A stretch of DNA of 64,000 nt, taken from DAOTTX01 sp034437515 (lineage in GTDB: Bacteria; Chloroflexota; Anaerolineae; Aggregatilineales; Phototrophicaceae). Where the stretch lies: contig DAOTTX010000104.1 in assembly GCA_034437515.1 (NCBI GenBank), positions 62,001 through 126,000 of the forward strand. Reading direction: 5' to 3'. The notes beneath the pieces are model-generated. The model was not told the origin of the DNA, did not search any database, and was given only the letters and a program-made list of their open reading frames with translations. A program made the position numbers and the translations under genes. Of this stretch, positions 9,534 to 18,429 are shown piece after piece. Position 1 is the stretch's first letter, and the number at the start of each line of letters is the position of its first letter.

Positions 9534-9947
9534 ATGCCCCATAAAATTGAATGGTTTATTCCGGGTCGTGTCGTCTTCGGAGATTTCGAAGGGCGTGTGA
9601 CTCTGGATGAACTGGCAGAAGTTGATGAGAAGGTCAACAACTACGTAGCAGAGGGTGATCCACTGGTGCATTACATCGTTGAGGGTCTCAAGATCACCTA
9701 CCTGCCGAATAACATCCCGAAGTTGGCGAAAACCATCACTTATATTCACAACAAAGACCTGGGTTGGATCATCTACATCACGCAGAACAAGCTGATGCGT
9801 TTCCTGGCATCGACGGTCTCACAGTTGGCACAGGCACGGTTCCGCACCTTCGAGAATCTGGAAGAAGGGATCCAATTTTTGTTGGAGACCGATCAATCTT
9901 TGAACCGTGACGACATCCGACTCAATTTAGAAAAGCGTCTAGAATAA
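9534..9947 (+). CDS. SpoIIAA/STAS-like small protein
   Basis: 137 residues from the ATG at 9534, chosen because AAGGAG lies 7 bases before it; a longer frame from 9510 would place the ribosome binding site inside the gene. The pattern is beta-alpha-beta: a strand WFIPGRVVFGDFEG, a helix TLDELAEVDEKVNNYV, then VHYIVEGL and WIIYITQN strands. This resembles SpoIIAA/STAS-type folds common in Chloroflexota, but similarity is only by eye and no phosphorylation serine could be placed. The role is unknown. It has its own start signals 58 bases after fmt. Confidence 0.65.
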   Translation: MPHKIEWFIPGRVVFGDFEGRVTLDELAEVDEKVNNYVAEGDPLVHYIVEGLKITYLPNNIPKLAKTITYIHNKDLGWIIYITQNKLMRFLASTVSQLAQARFRTFENLEEGIQFLLETDQSLNRDDIRLNLEKRLE

Positions 9948-9977
9948 TAGATAAAACAAAAAGAACATCCGCAATTC

Positions 9978-10013
9978 GTAGAGGCGACCCGGCGTGGTCG
10001 CCCTTGCCCCTAC
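9978..10013. repeat. Intergenic palindromic repeat element, copy 1
   Basis: A 7-bp stem (GGCGACC 9983-9989 with GGTCGCC 9996-10002) is flanked by GTAG (9979-9982 region) and CTAC (10010-10013). The pattern GTAGgGGCgACC...GGTCGCC...CCCTAC resembles a short palindromic intergenic element found dispersed in many genomes. A decayed relative lies at 34153-34186. Confidence 0.5.
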
Positions 10014-10057
10014 ATTCGGACAATTCTAATTGGCTTTTCCATAAGTCAGATGCACCA

Positions 10058-10090
10058 GCCCTTCTCTCAATTTGGTTGGTAAAGAAGGGC
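10058..10090. other. Stem-loop between convergent genes
   Basis: GCCCTTCT (10058-10065) pairs with AGAAGGGC (10083-10090), an 8-bp perfect stem around a 17-base loop. It sits between the convergent SpoIIAA-like gene and aapP. Without a T-run it is not a classical terminator but could act for either strand. Confidence 0.4.
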
Positions 10091-10105
10091 AAGTTGATAG
10101 ACAGC

Positions 10106-10906
10106 CTAAAGAATCTGTGAGAGGAACAGCTTTGTCCGTTCGTGGCGCGGATTCTCGAAGAAATGTTCCGGTGTGCCGATTTCCACGACCCGCCCACCGT
10201 CCATGAAGATGACGCGATCCGCGACTTCACGGGCGAAGCCCATCTCATGTGTAACCACGATCATGGTCATACCGCTGAGCGCGAGTTCTTTCATCACATC
10301 CAGCACTTCTTTAATCATTTCTGGGTCTAGCGCGGAGGTCGGCTCGTCAAACAGCATAATCTTGGGCTGCATGGCGAGGGCGCGTGCGATGGCAACACGT
10401 TGCTGCTGCCCACCGGAAAGCTGACCGGGGTACTTGTCAGTCTGCTCCGGGATGCCGACGCGCTCCAACAGTTCACGGGCGATCCGTTCGGATTCGTGAC
10501 GTGGGCGGCGGCGCACATACCGCTGGGCAATCGTGATGTTTTCCAGCACCGTCAGGTGAGGGAACAGGTTAAATTGCTGAAAGACCATGCCGACTTCCGC
10601 ACGGATGGCGCTAATATTGCGGATGTCGTTCCCCATCGTGATGCCATTGACGATGATGTCACCTTCTTGATGTTCTTCCAGGCGGTTGATACAGCGGATC
10701 AATGTTGATTTACCCGAACCGGATGGGCCAATGACGACCACCACTTCGCGTTCTGCGACTTCCATATCAATGTCTTTGAGGACGTGGAAATCACCAAACC
10801 ACTTATTCACATCGCGGCAAATGATAACCGGTTCGCCGCCGAGTCGCTTCTGGCGTTCTTGTTTGCGGGTTTCTTCGTTTGTGTTTTCCTGTACTTGTTC
10901 AGCCAT
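10106..10906 (-). CDS. aapP: Polar amino-acid ABC transporter, ATP-binding protein
   Basis: 266 residues from the ATG at 10906; GAGG lies about 9 bases before it, which makes it better than the in-frame TTG two codons upstream. Walker A GPSGSGKS (60-67), Q-loop Q110, signature LSGGQQQR (163-170) and Walker B IMLFDEP (183-189) are all intact, followed by the H-loop histidine in VVTHEMG. The sequence is of the GlnQ/AapP/HisP polar amino-acid class. It powers the permease pair encoded just upstream and is the last gene of the aapJ-aapQ-aapM-aapP operon. Confidence 0.94.
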   Translation of the reverse strand: MAEQVQENTNEETRKQERQKRLGGEPVIICRDVNKWFGDFHVLKDIDMEVAEREVVVVIGPSGSGKSTLIRCINRLEEHQEGDIIVNGITMGNDIRNISAIRAEVGMVFQQFNLFPHLTVLENITIAQRYVRRRPRHESERIARELLERVGIPEQTDKYPGQLSGGQQQRVAIARALAMQPKIMLFDEPTSALDPEMIKEVLDVMKELALSGMTMIVVTHEMGFAREVADRVIFMDGGRVVEIGTPEHFFENPRHERTKLFLSQIL

Positions 10907-10933
10907 GCTCAATTTCCTCTAAGATGATTACAA

Positions 10934-13087
10934 TTATATCGTATCACGCCGGACAGCACCGGAGCCAGTACGCTCGATACGGCGACTGATGTCCGCCATG
11001 ATGTAGCTAATGACGAAGTAAATGATGCCGAGATAGAGGTAGCCCTCACGCGGGAAGGCCAGATACCCCGTCTGGCTATCACCAAGAACCTGATACATCA
11101 CGCCAGTGATGTCAAACAGGCCGATCAGGTAGACCAGCGAAGTATCCTTAAACAGGCTAACAGCCTGACCCATAATCGCCGGGATGACCGCCCGTAGTGC
11201 CTGCGGCAGTTTGATGAGTAAGGTTGTCCAGAAGCCGTTAAGACCGAGCGCACCGGCTGCTTCGAGTTGCCCCTTCGGTACGACCTGTAAACCGCCGCGA
11301 ACGACCTCTGCCATATACGCTGAGGTAAACAAGATCAACACCACGATGATGCGTATCACAAGATCGACATCACCCAGGCCAAAACCGAAGAATGGTAGGA
11401 TGAGCGACCCCATAAATAGCAGGGTAATCAGCGGTGCCCCACGGAAGAACTCAATAAAGGTCGTACACAGGATATTGACCAGCGGCAGCGTGCTCTGACG
11501 ACCGAGCGCCAGCAAGACACCAATCGGGAAGGAGACGATGATCGCCACAGCGGAGAGTAGCAGCGTCAAAAGTAACCCGCCGAACACAGAGGAGTCGATA
11601 GCGGGTAGTGGTTGTTCGATCCCATTGGCGACGGCTTCTGCCGAGGGCGTAAACCCGGTCAGGATGAACAGAATGAACGGGATGGAAATTAGCCATAACA
11701 GGGTAACACCGCGAGAGGTGAATTTTATCTCCTTCTTGGAGAACTGCACCAGCGCGTAGATGCTCAAAGTCACCAATAGAGAGACCATGATGAACGTCTG
11801 GATGGTACTGAGAATGGGTTCGGGGTTGATCGTGCGGGTAAATTGGACGCCGATGTAGCCGACGAACCACAAGGCGGCGATAATCAGCAGTGTGCGCTCG
11901 ATAGGCTTAGCAGACGGTTCATCCAGGAAGCTGACGGACTTAAAGATGCGTCCGGTGAAATAGCCGACGATGCCGACCAGGATCGCCAGCAGCACCACCC
12001 GCTCGATTTCCAGGAAGTAAGGGGCGAGCTGCAAGCTGAACCACTGCGCCAGCGTGCGCTCACCCTCGAAGCGCATATCGGTTCGGTTGAGTTGTGTCGC
12101 ACAGTTACAATCGAGTTCTGGTGGCGGGCCGTAAGTGGCCACACGTTCCTCGGTGGCCCCGATTGTGCTGCGGAAGACCTCGGCGTTATCCAGCTTGACC
12201 CAGGCCACGCCGCTTGTGTTGTACTCGTCGCTTTCCTCGCGTGCTAACGTGAGTACATACCACCCCGATTCCGGCACCGTCCATTCAGAGATCATTGACG
12301 CCTCTGACCCTTCGGTGTAATCGGATTCGAACAACAATTCAAGTTCACCGCTGTCTTCATCCGCACGAGAGATTTGCACCGCGAGGCTGAGATCGTAGTT
12401 TGCCGGGTCACGGGTGGGTTCGCGGGCACCGATAGGCACAACCGCATTGATCGCCTCGTTGAAGCTGTTGAACGAGGTGTCAAAGGTCTGGTTGTCGTTT
12501 TCGATGTAACCACTGAGGCCGGCAATGGTATAATCCGCCGGGATGGTCAGCGGATCGATCGTAAACTGGATGGTTTCGCCTTCCTGACCGATAAAGCGTA
12601 CTTCTCGCAAGTCATAAGCTTCATCGGCATAGAGATAAACCGTCGGTTCCGGTACGGTGACCGTCAACGCCGGGACGAGCAACACCATCGCCACGATAAC
12701 GCCGAAAATCAGCGCCACGCCGCGTGTCAGCCGTCCCCACACACCGATGGAGAGCAACGCGAGGAAGACCATAGTCAGCGAGGCGACCAGATTACGCCAC
12801 GTCTCTTCGATAGGGAACTGATTGCCGTTCATCAATCGAAGCTGGTTCAAAAACACGATTTCCCATTGAGCGGAAAAGAGTGCCCAACCCAGAAAGTTGA
12901 CGAGAAACCACACGACGAAACTACCCATGACGAGCGTCAGGATCGTGTCGAACACGCTGTTAAAGAGGTTTTTCTTAAACCAGCTAATTACACCGACTTC
13001 GGTGATCGGTGGGCGGCGGCTCTGTGGCGGCTCTGTGGGCGCGACGTAAATATCGCGGGCACCGGAGTCAAGTCCTCGATCTGTCAT
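10934..13087 (-). CDS. aapM: Polar amino-acid ABC transporter permease, extended
   Basis: 717 residues, almost twice a usual AapM (about 380). The last 220 residues are the HisM-type permease domain with the EAA loop EVVRGGLQVVPKGQLEAAGALG, here within DIVIR...PQALRAVIPA. Before it come several membrane helices (about 47-70, 101-118, 123-145), a beta-rich soluble insert of roughly 200 residues (about 147-345) that includes PESGWYVLTLAREESDEYN, similar in look to PPC-type sandwiches, and further helices (361-500). The insert should face outside. Its function is unknown; it may shape substrate capture. It ends 4 bases after the aapQ stop region, so the genes form one operon. Confidence 0.88.
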   Translation of the reverse strand: MTDRGLDSGARDIYVAPTEPPQSRRPPITEVGVISWFKKNLFNSVFDTILTLVMGSFVVWFLVNFLGWALFSAQWEIVFLNQLRLMNGNQFPIEETWRNLVASLTMVFLALLSIGVWGRLTRGVALIFGVIVAMVLLVPALTVTVPEPTVYLYADEAYDLREVRFIGQEGETIQFTIDPLTIPADYTIAGLSGYIENDNQTFDTSFNSFNEAINAVVPIGAREPTRDPANYDLSLAVQISRADEDSGELELLFESDYTEGSEASMISEWTVPESGWYVLTLAREESDEYNTSGVAWVKLDNAEVFRSTIGATEERVATYGPPPELDCNCATQLNRTDMRFEGERTLAQWFSLQLAPYFLEIERVVLLAILVGIVGYFTGRIFKSVSFLDEPSAKPIERTLLIIAALWFVGYIGVQFTRTINPEPILSTIQTFIMVSLLVTLSIYALVQFSKKEIKFTSRGVTLLWLISIPFILFILTGFTPSAEAVANGIEQPLPAIDSSVFGGLLLTLLLSAVAIIVSFPIGVLLALGRQSTLPLVNILCTTFIEFFRGAPLITLLFMGSLILPFFGFGLGDVDLVIRIIVVLILFTSAYMAEVVRGGLQVVPKGQLEAAGALGLNGFWTTLLIKLPQALRAVIPAIMGQAVSLFKDTSLVYLIGLFDITGVMYQVLGDSQTGYLAFPREGYLYLGIIYFVISYIMADISRRIERTGSGAVRRDTI

Positions 13088-13091
13088 AGCG

Positions 13092-15005
13092 TTACCTCGT
13101 TTTGACCTGTGTCGTGCGGTTGAGAAGATTCGTTAATAGTGAAAGCAGCAGACTGACCGATAGGTAGATGACCATCAAGCCGACGAAGAACGCGACCGCC
13201 TGTCCGGTTTCATTGTTGGCAAGTTGGGCGATGCGATAAGTGTCAAAGTAGGTGACCACGATGCCCAAACTGCTGTTCTTGCCCAGGTTGACGTACTGAT
13301 TGCCCAACGGTGGGATAATCAGACGGAGTGCTTGCGGCAGCACCACCAGGCTAAGCACCTGTGAGCCTGTTAATCCCTGCGAGCGCGCGGCTTCGATCTG
13401 CCCGAACGGAACGGATTGGATGCCCGCACGGACAATATCCGCGATGAATGCCGCCGTGTATAGCGTCAACCCCAGGAACAGCGCGACAAAGCCCATGCTC
13501 AGCCGGGCACCTTCCTCGACATTGCGTGCACCTTCTTCCAGTACGGGGTAATCCACGCTGAAGGGGCCACCCGCCAACAACCAGCCGACGACGGTGAATA
13601 GCAGCAGCACGCTGAAGGAATAGCGCAAGGCGTAAGCCGGTTTACCGGTGCGATCTTGGATGCTCAAGCGCCAGCGTCTCACAAAATAGAACGCGACGAA
13701 GCCCAGGATCAACGTCACCGCGAAAATGGGGAAATCGCCAGTGCCCGAAACTGCCGGATACCACAAACCGCGTGCGTTGAGGAAGTAAAATGTGTTTTCA
13801 AACTCCACCGGGCCGACACTCCCCGGCGAACGCAGGGATTCACGCGGTGAGGGCAGCAGCAGAGTCAGTGTGCGATAGACAAACAACAGTTGGATCAGCA
13901 GCGGCGTGTTACGGAAGATCTCCACGTAGACTTTGGAGATATTGCGCACCAGAAAGTTGTTGCTCAACAAGCCAATGCCGACCAGGATGCCCAGGATCGT
14001 ACAAGCGACCAACGCGGCCGCGACCACACGTAACGTGTTGTAGAGACCGGTGATAAATGCGCGTGCCGTCGTCGAGGGCGCGAGATACGTCTGCGTGAAG
14101 ATCCAAAACTCGGTTGCCGCTTCGCCCGTCGGTACTAGCGTCACAACCAGGAACAACAACGCCGCCAGTGACAAAATAGTTGAATTGGAGGCCATTTCAT
14201 GGACGTAAATATAGAAGGCCAGCGCCGCCGCCGTCAGCAACGGGATAAGCCATATCGCTATGGCGAGTATCGGGATGATGACATCGGGCAAGATCGGCGA
14301 ATCGATGAGGAAACTCACCAGGCCGGTTGTGTCCAGCCAGTCCTCGATGCGACCGGGGCGGAACTCAACGGCGATCATATATGGCACCGCCGCACCCGCC
14401 AGGGCAATCACTTTTTGTAATCGCTCCCCTGTGCCGAGTTGTAAATATGCGAGATACCCGGCCCCCGCAAGCACCGCCAGCCAGGGCACCCAGAAGGGGA
14501 GTTGACTGGGTAGGTCGGTCACATCTTGATTGAAAATTGTCAGCGTCCAGACGATGTCGTAAGGGGTGTAAGCCGCACACAGACCGAATAAGGCCGCTGT
14601 CGCTGCGGCGAGTAGAGGCTTACGCTCTCGTTGATGATCTGATAATACGACAAAGACGATCCCGGCAATACTGAGGCCGAGCAGCACACGCACTGACCGC
14701 CAGGAAAACCATAGATTCTCCGTCCAATCCCACCTTGAGGTGAGCGAAATTCCCTCGGCGATGGCGACGGTGAAGGGCGCTCCGTATATCTCAAGGTCAA
14801 AGGAAATGTTTGATTCTTGTAGATTGCTGGTCAAGTTGTTACGTAGCAGGATCACCGCACCGATCACAAAAATAGCGAAGACGGCTTGTGCGATGAGCCG
14901 AAGAATCTTGATGTCACGATACCAGGGGATGCCCGGTGTAAAGACGGTCAGATTGTTTTGCCGGCTGGGTGGGGGGCGGCTGTCGCCCAAATCGTTTGCT
15001 GCCAT
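13092..15005 (-). CDS. aapQ: Polar amino-acid ABC transporter permease, extended
   Basis: 637 residues against about 400 for a usual AapQ. The permease domain starts near FITGLYNTLRVVAAALV (about residue 315) and carries the AapQ-type insert LLLPSPRESLRSPG... with ARGLWYP, and the EAA loop DIVRAGIQSVPFGQIEAARS, ending with NQYVNLGKNSSLG. The first 300 residues hold six or more additional hydrophobic helices not found in classical AapQ. GGAGAG precedes the ATG at 15005. It pairs with aapM to form the channel. The gap of 225 bases to aapJ holds a hairpin and a heptanucleotide repeat. Confidence 0.9.
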   Translation of the reverse strand: MAANDLGDSRPPPSRQNNLTVFTPGIPWYRDIKILRLIAQAVFAIFVIGAVILLRNNLTSNLQESNISFDLEIYGAPFTVAIAEGISLTSRWDWTENLWFSWRSVRVLLGLSIAGIVFVVLSDHQRERKPLLAAATAALFGLCAAYTPYDIVWTLTIFNQDVTDLPSQLPFWVPWLAVLAGAGYLAYLQLGTGERLQKVIALAGAAVPYMIAVEFRPGRIEDWLDTTGLVSFLIDSPILPDVIIPILAIAIWLIPLLTAAALAFYIYVHEMASNSTILSLAALLFLVVTLVPTGEAATEFWIFTQTYLAPSTTARAFITGLYNTLRVVAAALVACTILGILVGIGLLSNNFLVRNISKVYVEIFRNTPLLIQLLFVYRTLTLLLPSPRESLRSPGSVGPVEFENTFYFLNARGLWYPAVSGTGDFPIFAVTLILGFVAFYFVRRWRLSIQDRTGKPAYALRYSFSVLLLFTVVGWLLAGGPFSVDYPVLEEGARNVEEGARLSMGFVALFLGLTLYTAAFIADIVRAGIQSVPFGQIEAARSQGLTGSQVLSLVVLPQALRLIIPPLGNQYVNLGKNSSLGIVVTYFDTYRIAQLANNETGQAVAFFVGLMVIYLSVSLLLSLLTNLLNRTTQVKTR

Positions 15006-15019
15006 AGAGTTCTCTCCGA

Positions 15020-15047
15020 AGTGGTCAGTGTGCAGTCATCAGTGGTC
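15020..15047. repeat. Heptanucleotide tandem repeat, four units
   Basis: Four consecutive 7-base units, AGTGGTC, AGTGTGC, AGTCATC and AGTGGTC, lie just upstream of the aapQ start. They resemble the short tandemly repeated repetitive heptamers known from cyanobacteria. Similar arrays occur around 50.6-51.0 kb and 52.1 kb. Confidence 0.6.
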
Positions 15048-15129
15048 AGAGTATCTGGCGGCTGATGATTGAAAACCGAACAGTAAATGTCTTGGGGTGT
15101 AGTCATCGGACACTTAGAAATCATGATGC

Positions 15130-15167
15130 CTCCTCACATCTGGTTGTTTCATGCAGGATGTGAGGAG
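15130..15167 (-). promoter_or_regulatory. Strong hairpin between aapJ and aapQ
   Basis: An 11-bp perfect stem (15130-15140 with 15157-15167) with a 16-base loop lies 60 bases after the aapJ stop. On the minus strand no T-run follows. Such hairpins after binding-protein genes often protect the upstream message so that more binding protein than permease is made; that role is inferred here. Confidence 0.6.
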
Positions 15168-15230
15168 ACATAAGTTACCTCACCATCTTATCGACGGTGA
15201 AGTAGAAAGATCGTATGTAAGTCGTTCAGC

Positions 15231-16325
15231 TTAACGCCATGCCGGTGAGTAGATCAGACCACCTTCGGTCCAAGCGGCGTTCAGTGAACCTTCGCGTGCG
15301 ACACCGATGGGGGTCACGTTACGCTCGTAGATTTCACCGTAGTTACCGATCAACCGGACGGTGTCCGCAGCGAAGCTGTTCGGGATGCCCAGGGCTTCGC
15401 CGTAGTTTTCTTCGGTCAGGCCCAGGAAGCGAGCCAGATTGATGTCTTCATTACCTTCAACGTCGTCATTGACCAGCGGAGTCTGCTCAGCAATGAGATC
15501 ATCGACGTTTTCACTGGTGATGCCATATTCTTCTGCCTGGAAGGTCGCAAAGACAGCCCAGTCCACGACATCGCCGAACTGTGAGTCTCCACCTACGTAC
15601 ATGGGGCCGAGCGGCTCTTTGGAGAGCGTGTCCGGCAGGACTTCAAGGCTGCTGGGGTCACTGGCGTTGGTGCGCAGGCCAGCAAGCTGGCTTTTGTCTG
15701 ACGTAAGAACGTCACAAGTGCCTGCTTCGAAGTCCGCCAGGTTTTCAGACGGGCCAGCGGCCAGAACGAGGCTGGGGTCTTCGCCGAACAGACCACGATA
15801 GGCATCGGTCAGGTTCTTCTCGGTTGTAGTACCACTGGTGGAGCAGAAGCTCGCACCATCCATGTCGGCGAGGCTGGTGAAGCCGTCTTCGATGCGGACG
15901 AGCAAACCTTGACCGTCATAGAACGTGGTCGGCCCGAAATCAGAGCCGAGCGTGATGTCACGGGTCAGCGTCCAGGTGGTGTTACGGTGCAGCACATCCA
16001 CTTCACCTGCCTGTAGTGCGGTAAAGCGCACATCAGAGGTCAGCGGGACGATGTTGAGGTTCTCATCTTCGCTGTAGTTTTCCGCACCGAAGATTGACAC
16101 AGCCAGCCCACGGCAGAAGTCTACGTCGAGACCTTCCCATTCGCCCGTGTCACTGTTCTGGTTAGAGAAGCCCGGCAGACCACCGCTGACGCCACAGTTC
16201 AGCACACCGCGATCCTGAATCTCTTGTACCAGGCCACCGTCTTCCTGTGCATAAACACTGCTCAGGGCAAGCACTGCCAGCAGTGCAAGCACAGTCAACC
16301 CACTAATCAAACGATTATAATGCAT
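15231..16325 (-). CDS. aapJ: Polar amino-acid ABC transporter, substrate-binding protein
   Basis: 364 residues from the ATG at 16325, chosen because AGGAGAAAA lies directly before it; an earlier in-frame ATG at 16352 has no such site. A signal peptide (LISGLTVLALLAVLALSSVYAQ) is cut near residue 27. The mature part begins VQEIQDRGVLNCGVSGGLPGF and has GLDVDFCRGLAVSIFG, the hallmark of AapJ/BztA general L-amino-acid binding proteins. No lipobox cysteine is present, so it may be free outside or held by the uncut signal. It is the first gene of the importer operon. Two 22-bp-spaced repeats upstream (16420-16460) may be operators. Confidence 0.94.
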   Translation of the reverse strand: MHYNRLISGLTVLALLAVLALSSVYAQEDGGLVQEIQDRGVLNCGVSGGLPGFSNQNSDTGEWEGLDVDFCRGLAVSIFGAENYSEDENLNIVPLTSDVRFTALQAGEVDVLHRNTTWTLTRDITLGSDFGPTTFYDGQGLLVRIEDGFTSLADMDGASFCSTSGTTTEKNLTDAYRGLFGEDPSLVLAAGPSENLADFEAGTCDVLTSDKSQLAGLRTNASDPSSLEVLPDTLSKEPLGPMYVGGDSQFGDVVDWAVFATFQAEEYGITSENVDDLIAEQTPLVNDDVEGNEDINLARFLGLTEENYGEALGIPNSFAADTVRLIGNYGEIYERNVTPIGVAREGSLNAAWTEGGLIYSPAWR

Positions 16326-16835
16326 ATATAGTTTTCTCCTATTGTTTTGCATTATGTAAAATTTGTTGCCTGATGATGTTTAACATTTAAGTCACAATTT
16401 TGCAATCAAAATAGGACAATTCGTAAAAATTACGACGCAATTTCGTAAAAATACACGAATTTGGCCTTACGATTCAGATGTCATGCGTGATTTAGTGCGT
16501 TTGTGACAAAATGAACACGAGAATTTTATGGAATCTGTTTGTTCTTGAATCAAACAGGCGAAGCAATGTTCGTCCGTAAGTGCTGGCATGGTCTGAAGGG
16601 ATGCGTTCATGGATGGGTGTTGCCAGCGTTTGGATGTATGGAGGTTGATAGGCGGCGCGGGTTCAATGTGCTGGGATTGTGCTGCGGTTCGTGTTCGATG
16701 GGGCTGCATTTGCTTGGGTGCTGCGCCGCCTGATGTCAACTTGTTTACAGTATGACAGATCTTTGAAGTGTTGTGAAGTGAAGTAACAACAATTTTAGGT
16801 TACTTTTTACTCAATTCATAAAAGTTTTACATCCT
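16326..16835. other. 510-base intergenic region upstream of aapJ
   Basis: No gene is supported here. The part nearest aapJ (16326-16500) is AT-rich and holds the repeat pair at 16420-16460, as expected for a promoter region. The middle (16550-16740) is GC-richer and open in several frames, but none has a convincing start site. One minus frame (16467-16739) has a Cys-x2-Cys...Cys-x2-Cys arrangement that is probably chance. Confidence 0.5.
16420..16460. promoter_or_regulatory. Putative tandem operator upstream of aapJ
   Basis: The 11-mer TTCGTAAAAAT occurs at 16420-16430 and again at 16442-16452, a spacing of 22 bases or about two helical turns. Each copy is part of a small dyad (CGTAA-AAA-TTACG in the first, TTCGT...ACGAA in the second). 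The position, about 100-130 bases before the aapJ start, fits binding of a regulator in tandem on one face of the DNA. Confidence 0.45.
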
Positions 16836-18323
16836 TCATGCGCTGGTGCCTGCTTCTTCGATCAGTTCAACCGTGTCAACTGCGGGGCGAGCAACGCCGA
16901 TCAACAATGTGAAAAGTTCCAGGCGTCCTAGTAGCATCCCGAATGATTGGGTGAGTAGCAAGGTGTCGGGGGCATCCGCCGCGGTGATGCCGACTGACAA
17001 CCCGACTGTACCGAGCGTGCTGGCAAACTCAAACAGACTTTCTTGTAAGGTATAGCCGTGCAGCGCGACGACAAAAACGCCTGTCAGTAAAATGACGATA
17101 TAAAATGTGACGAAAGCTGCCGTCTGGCGTAGGACTTTATCCTCTACGGGAATTTTCATCGATCCGTGCCAGATCTGGCGTTCCTGCGGTTCGTCCTTAC
17201 CGGTAAGTGTATGTCGGATTTCCCAACGGATGGTGCGATATAAAATATAAAGTCGGTTCTGTTTAAGGCCGCCATTGGTGGAGGTATCTCCACCGCCGAT
17301 GACCATCATCACGATTAAGACCAGGATACCCGCACCAGGCCACCCGGTATATTCCGTGATGGTGAAGCCCGTCGTCGATAGGGCGGAGACGCCTTCGAAT
17401 ACGGCGATGCGTGTCTCTTCTGCTATGCCGTCGTAAACCAGGCGTGTTGCGCCAATGAACAACAGCACGGCACCGATTGGCAGCAAAAGACTACTCACGC
17501 GAATCTCGCCACTGTTCAGCGCCGGACGGAACTGTCGTCGTATAATCAGCAATGCGGTCGGGAAGTTGACCATTGAGAGTGCCATCAACACGATGATGAC
17601 CGCCTCGATCTCGATACTATCCCAAGCGCCGATAGAGCCGGAGCGGGTCGCGAAACCACCGCTAGAAACCGTAGAAAACGCATGATTCACCGCCGCGAAC
17701 CAGTCCATTCCGGCGATGCGTAGTGCGATCAAACCGATGACCGTGTAAGTGGTGTAAAGTCCGACGATCATAACCGCCGAGCGACGCATATTCGGCAGCA
17801 GCATATCGCTGTAACCCGCCGCTTCGGGCAGATCACGATCAATCGGCAGGGCGACCGCCGCCATCGAGAGGATGACGAACCCCAGCCCACCGATCAACTG
17901 CATTAGACTGCGATAGAAAAGGATAATGCGTGGCATCTGTTCGACCTCGACCACCGTAAGGCCGGTCGTCGTCCAACCACTGGTGGACTCGAAGATCGCC
18001 TGTGTGAAGTTGAGATCCGTCGAATAAAGTAATGGAATCGTCCCAAAGCCGATGACGAGCAACCATACGATCACGATCAACAACATGCTTTCCGGCAGGT
18101 TGATGTCAAATGGATAGCGTGGGGTGCTGAAGTATAAGAGTATCCCTGTGCCAAATGCCACCCCCGCAGCCATCAGAAAACCTGTCGCGTGGTTGCCCTC
18201 CGCCGGGTAAAAGAGTAGTACGACAAGTGGCAGTAGATAGCTCACACTGACGAGTATCAGTGCTGCGCCGATGTAATTCAGGATGCTTTCATAGCGTTGC
18301 AGTGTGTTTCGTAGAAGTTGCAT
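16836..18323 (-). CDS. trkH: TrkH-family potassium uptake protein
   Basis: 495 residues, typical of TrkH/KtrB. About ten hydrophobic helices are visible. Selectivity-filter-like loops of the four-repeat fold are readable: FESTSGWTTTGLTV (repeat 1), FSTVSSGGFATR (repeat 2), EGVSALSTTGFT (repeat 3) and ASTLGTVGLSVG (repeat 4), each with the filter glycine. MMVIGGGDTSTNGGLKQNR is the usual TrkH intramembrane region. It moves K+ (with Na+ or H+) through the cytoplasmic membrane. A TrkA-type regulatory subunit is not seen nearby. Confidence 0.94.
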   Translation of the reverse strand: MQLLRNTLQRYESILNYIGAALILVSVSYLLPLVVLLFYPAEGNHATGFLMAAGVAFGTGILLYFSTPRYPFDINLPESMLLIVIVWLLVIGFGTIPLLYSTDLNFTQAIFESTSGWTTTGLTVVEVEQMPRIILFYRSLMQLIGGLGFVILSMAAVALPIDRDLPEAAGYSDMLLPNMRRSAVMIVGLYTTYTVIGLIALRIAGMDWFAAVNHAFSTVSSGGFATRSGSIGAWDSIEIEAVIIVLMALSMVNFPTALLIIRRQFRPALNSGEIRVSSLLLPIGAVLLFIGATRLVYDGIAEETRIAVFEGVSALSTTGFTITEYTGWPGAGILVLIVMMVIGGGDTSTNGGLKQNRLYILYRTIRWEIRHTLTGKDEPQERQIWHGSMKIPVEDKVLRQTAAFVTFYIVILLTGVFVVALHGYTLQESLFEFASTLGTVGLSVGITAADAPDTLLLTQSFGMLLGRLELFTLLIGVARPAVDTVELIEEAGTSA

Positions 18324-18429
18324 TGACCGACTATGTTTTTAGCTCATGACTATCGTCAATGAGAACATATGTCGATGAGCAAACTCTGACATGGACGTGT
18401 GTGTTAGATAAAGGCTAAGAATATGCCGG

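Noticed and set aside
16467..16739. Minus-strand frame of 90 codons with two Cys-x2-Cys pairs, zinc-ribbon-like
   Set aside because: No ribosome binding site, odd composition (long Gln/Thr/His stretch before the cysteines) and position inside the aapJ promoter region; probably chance.
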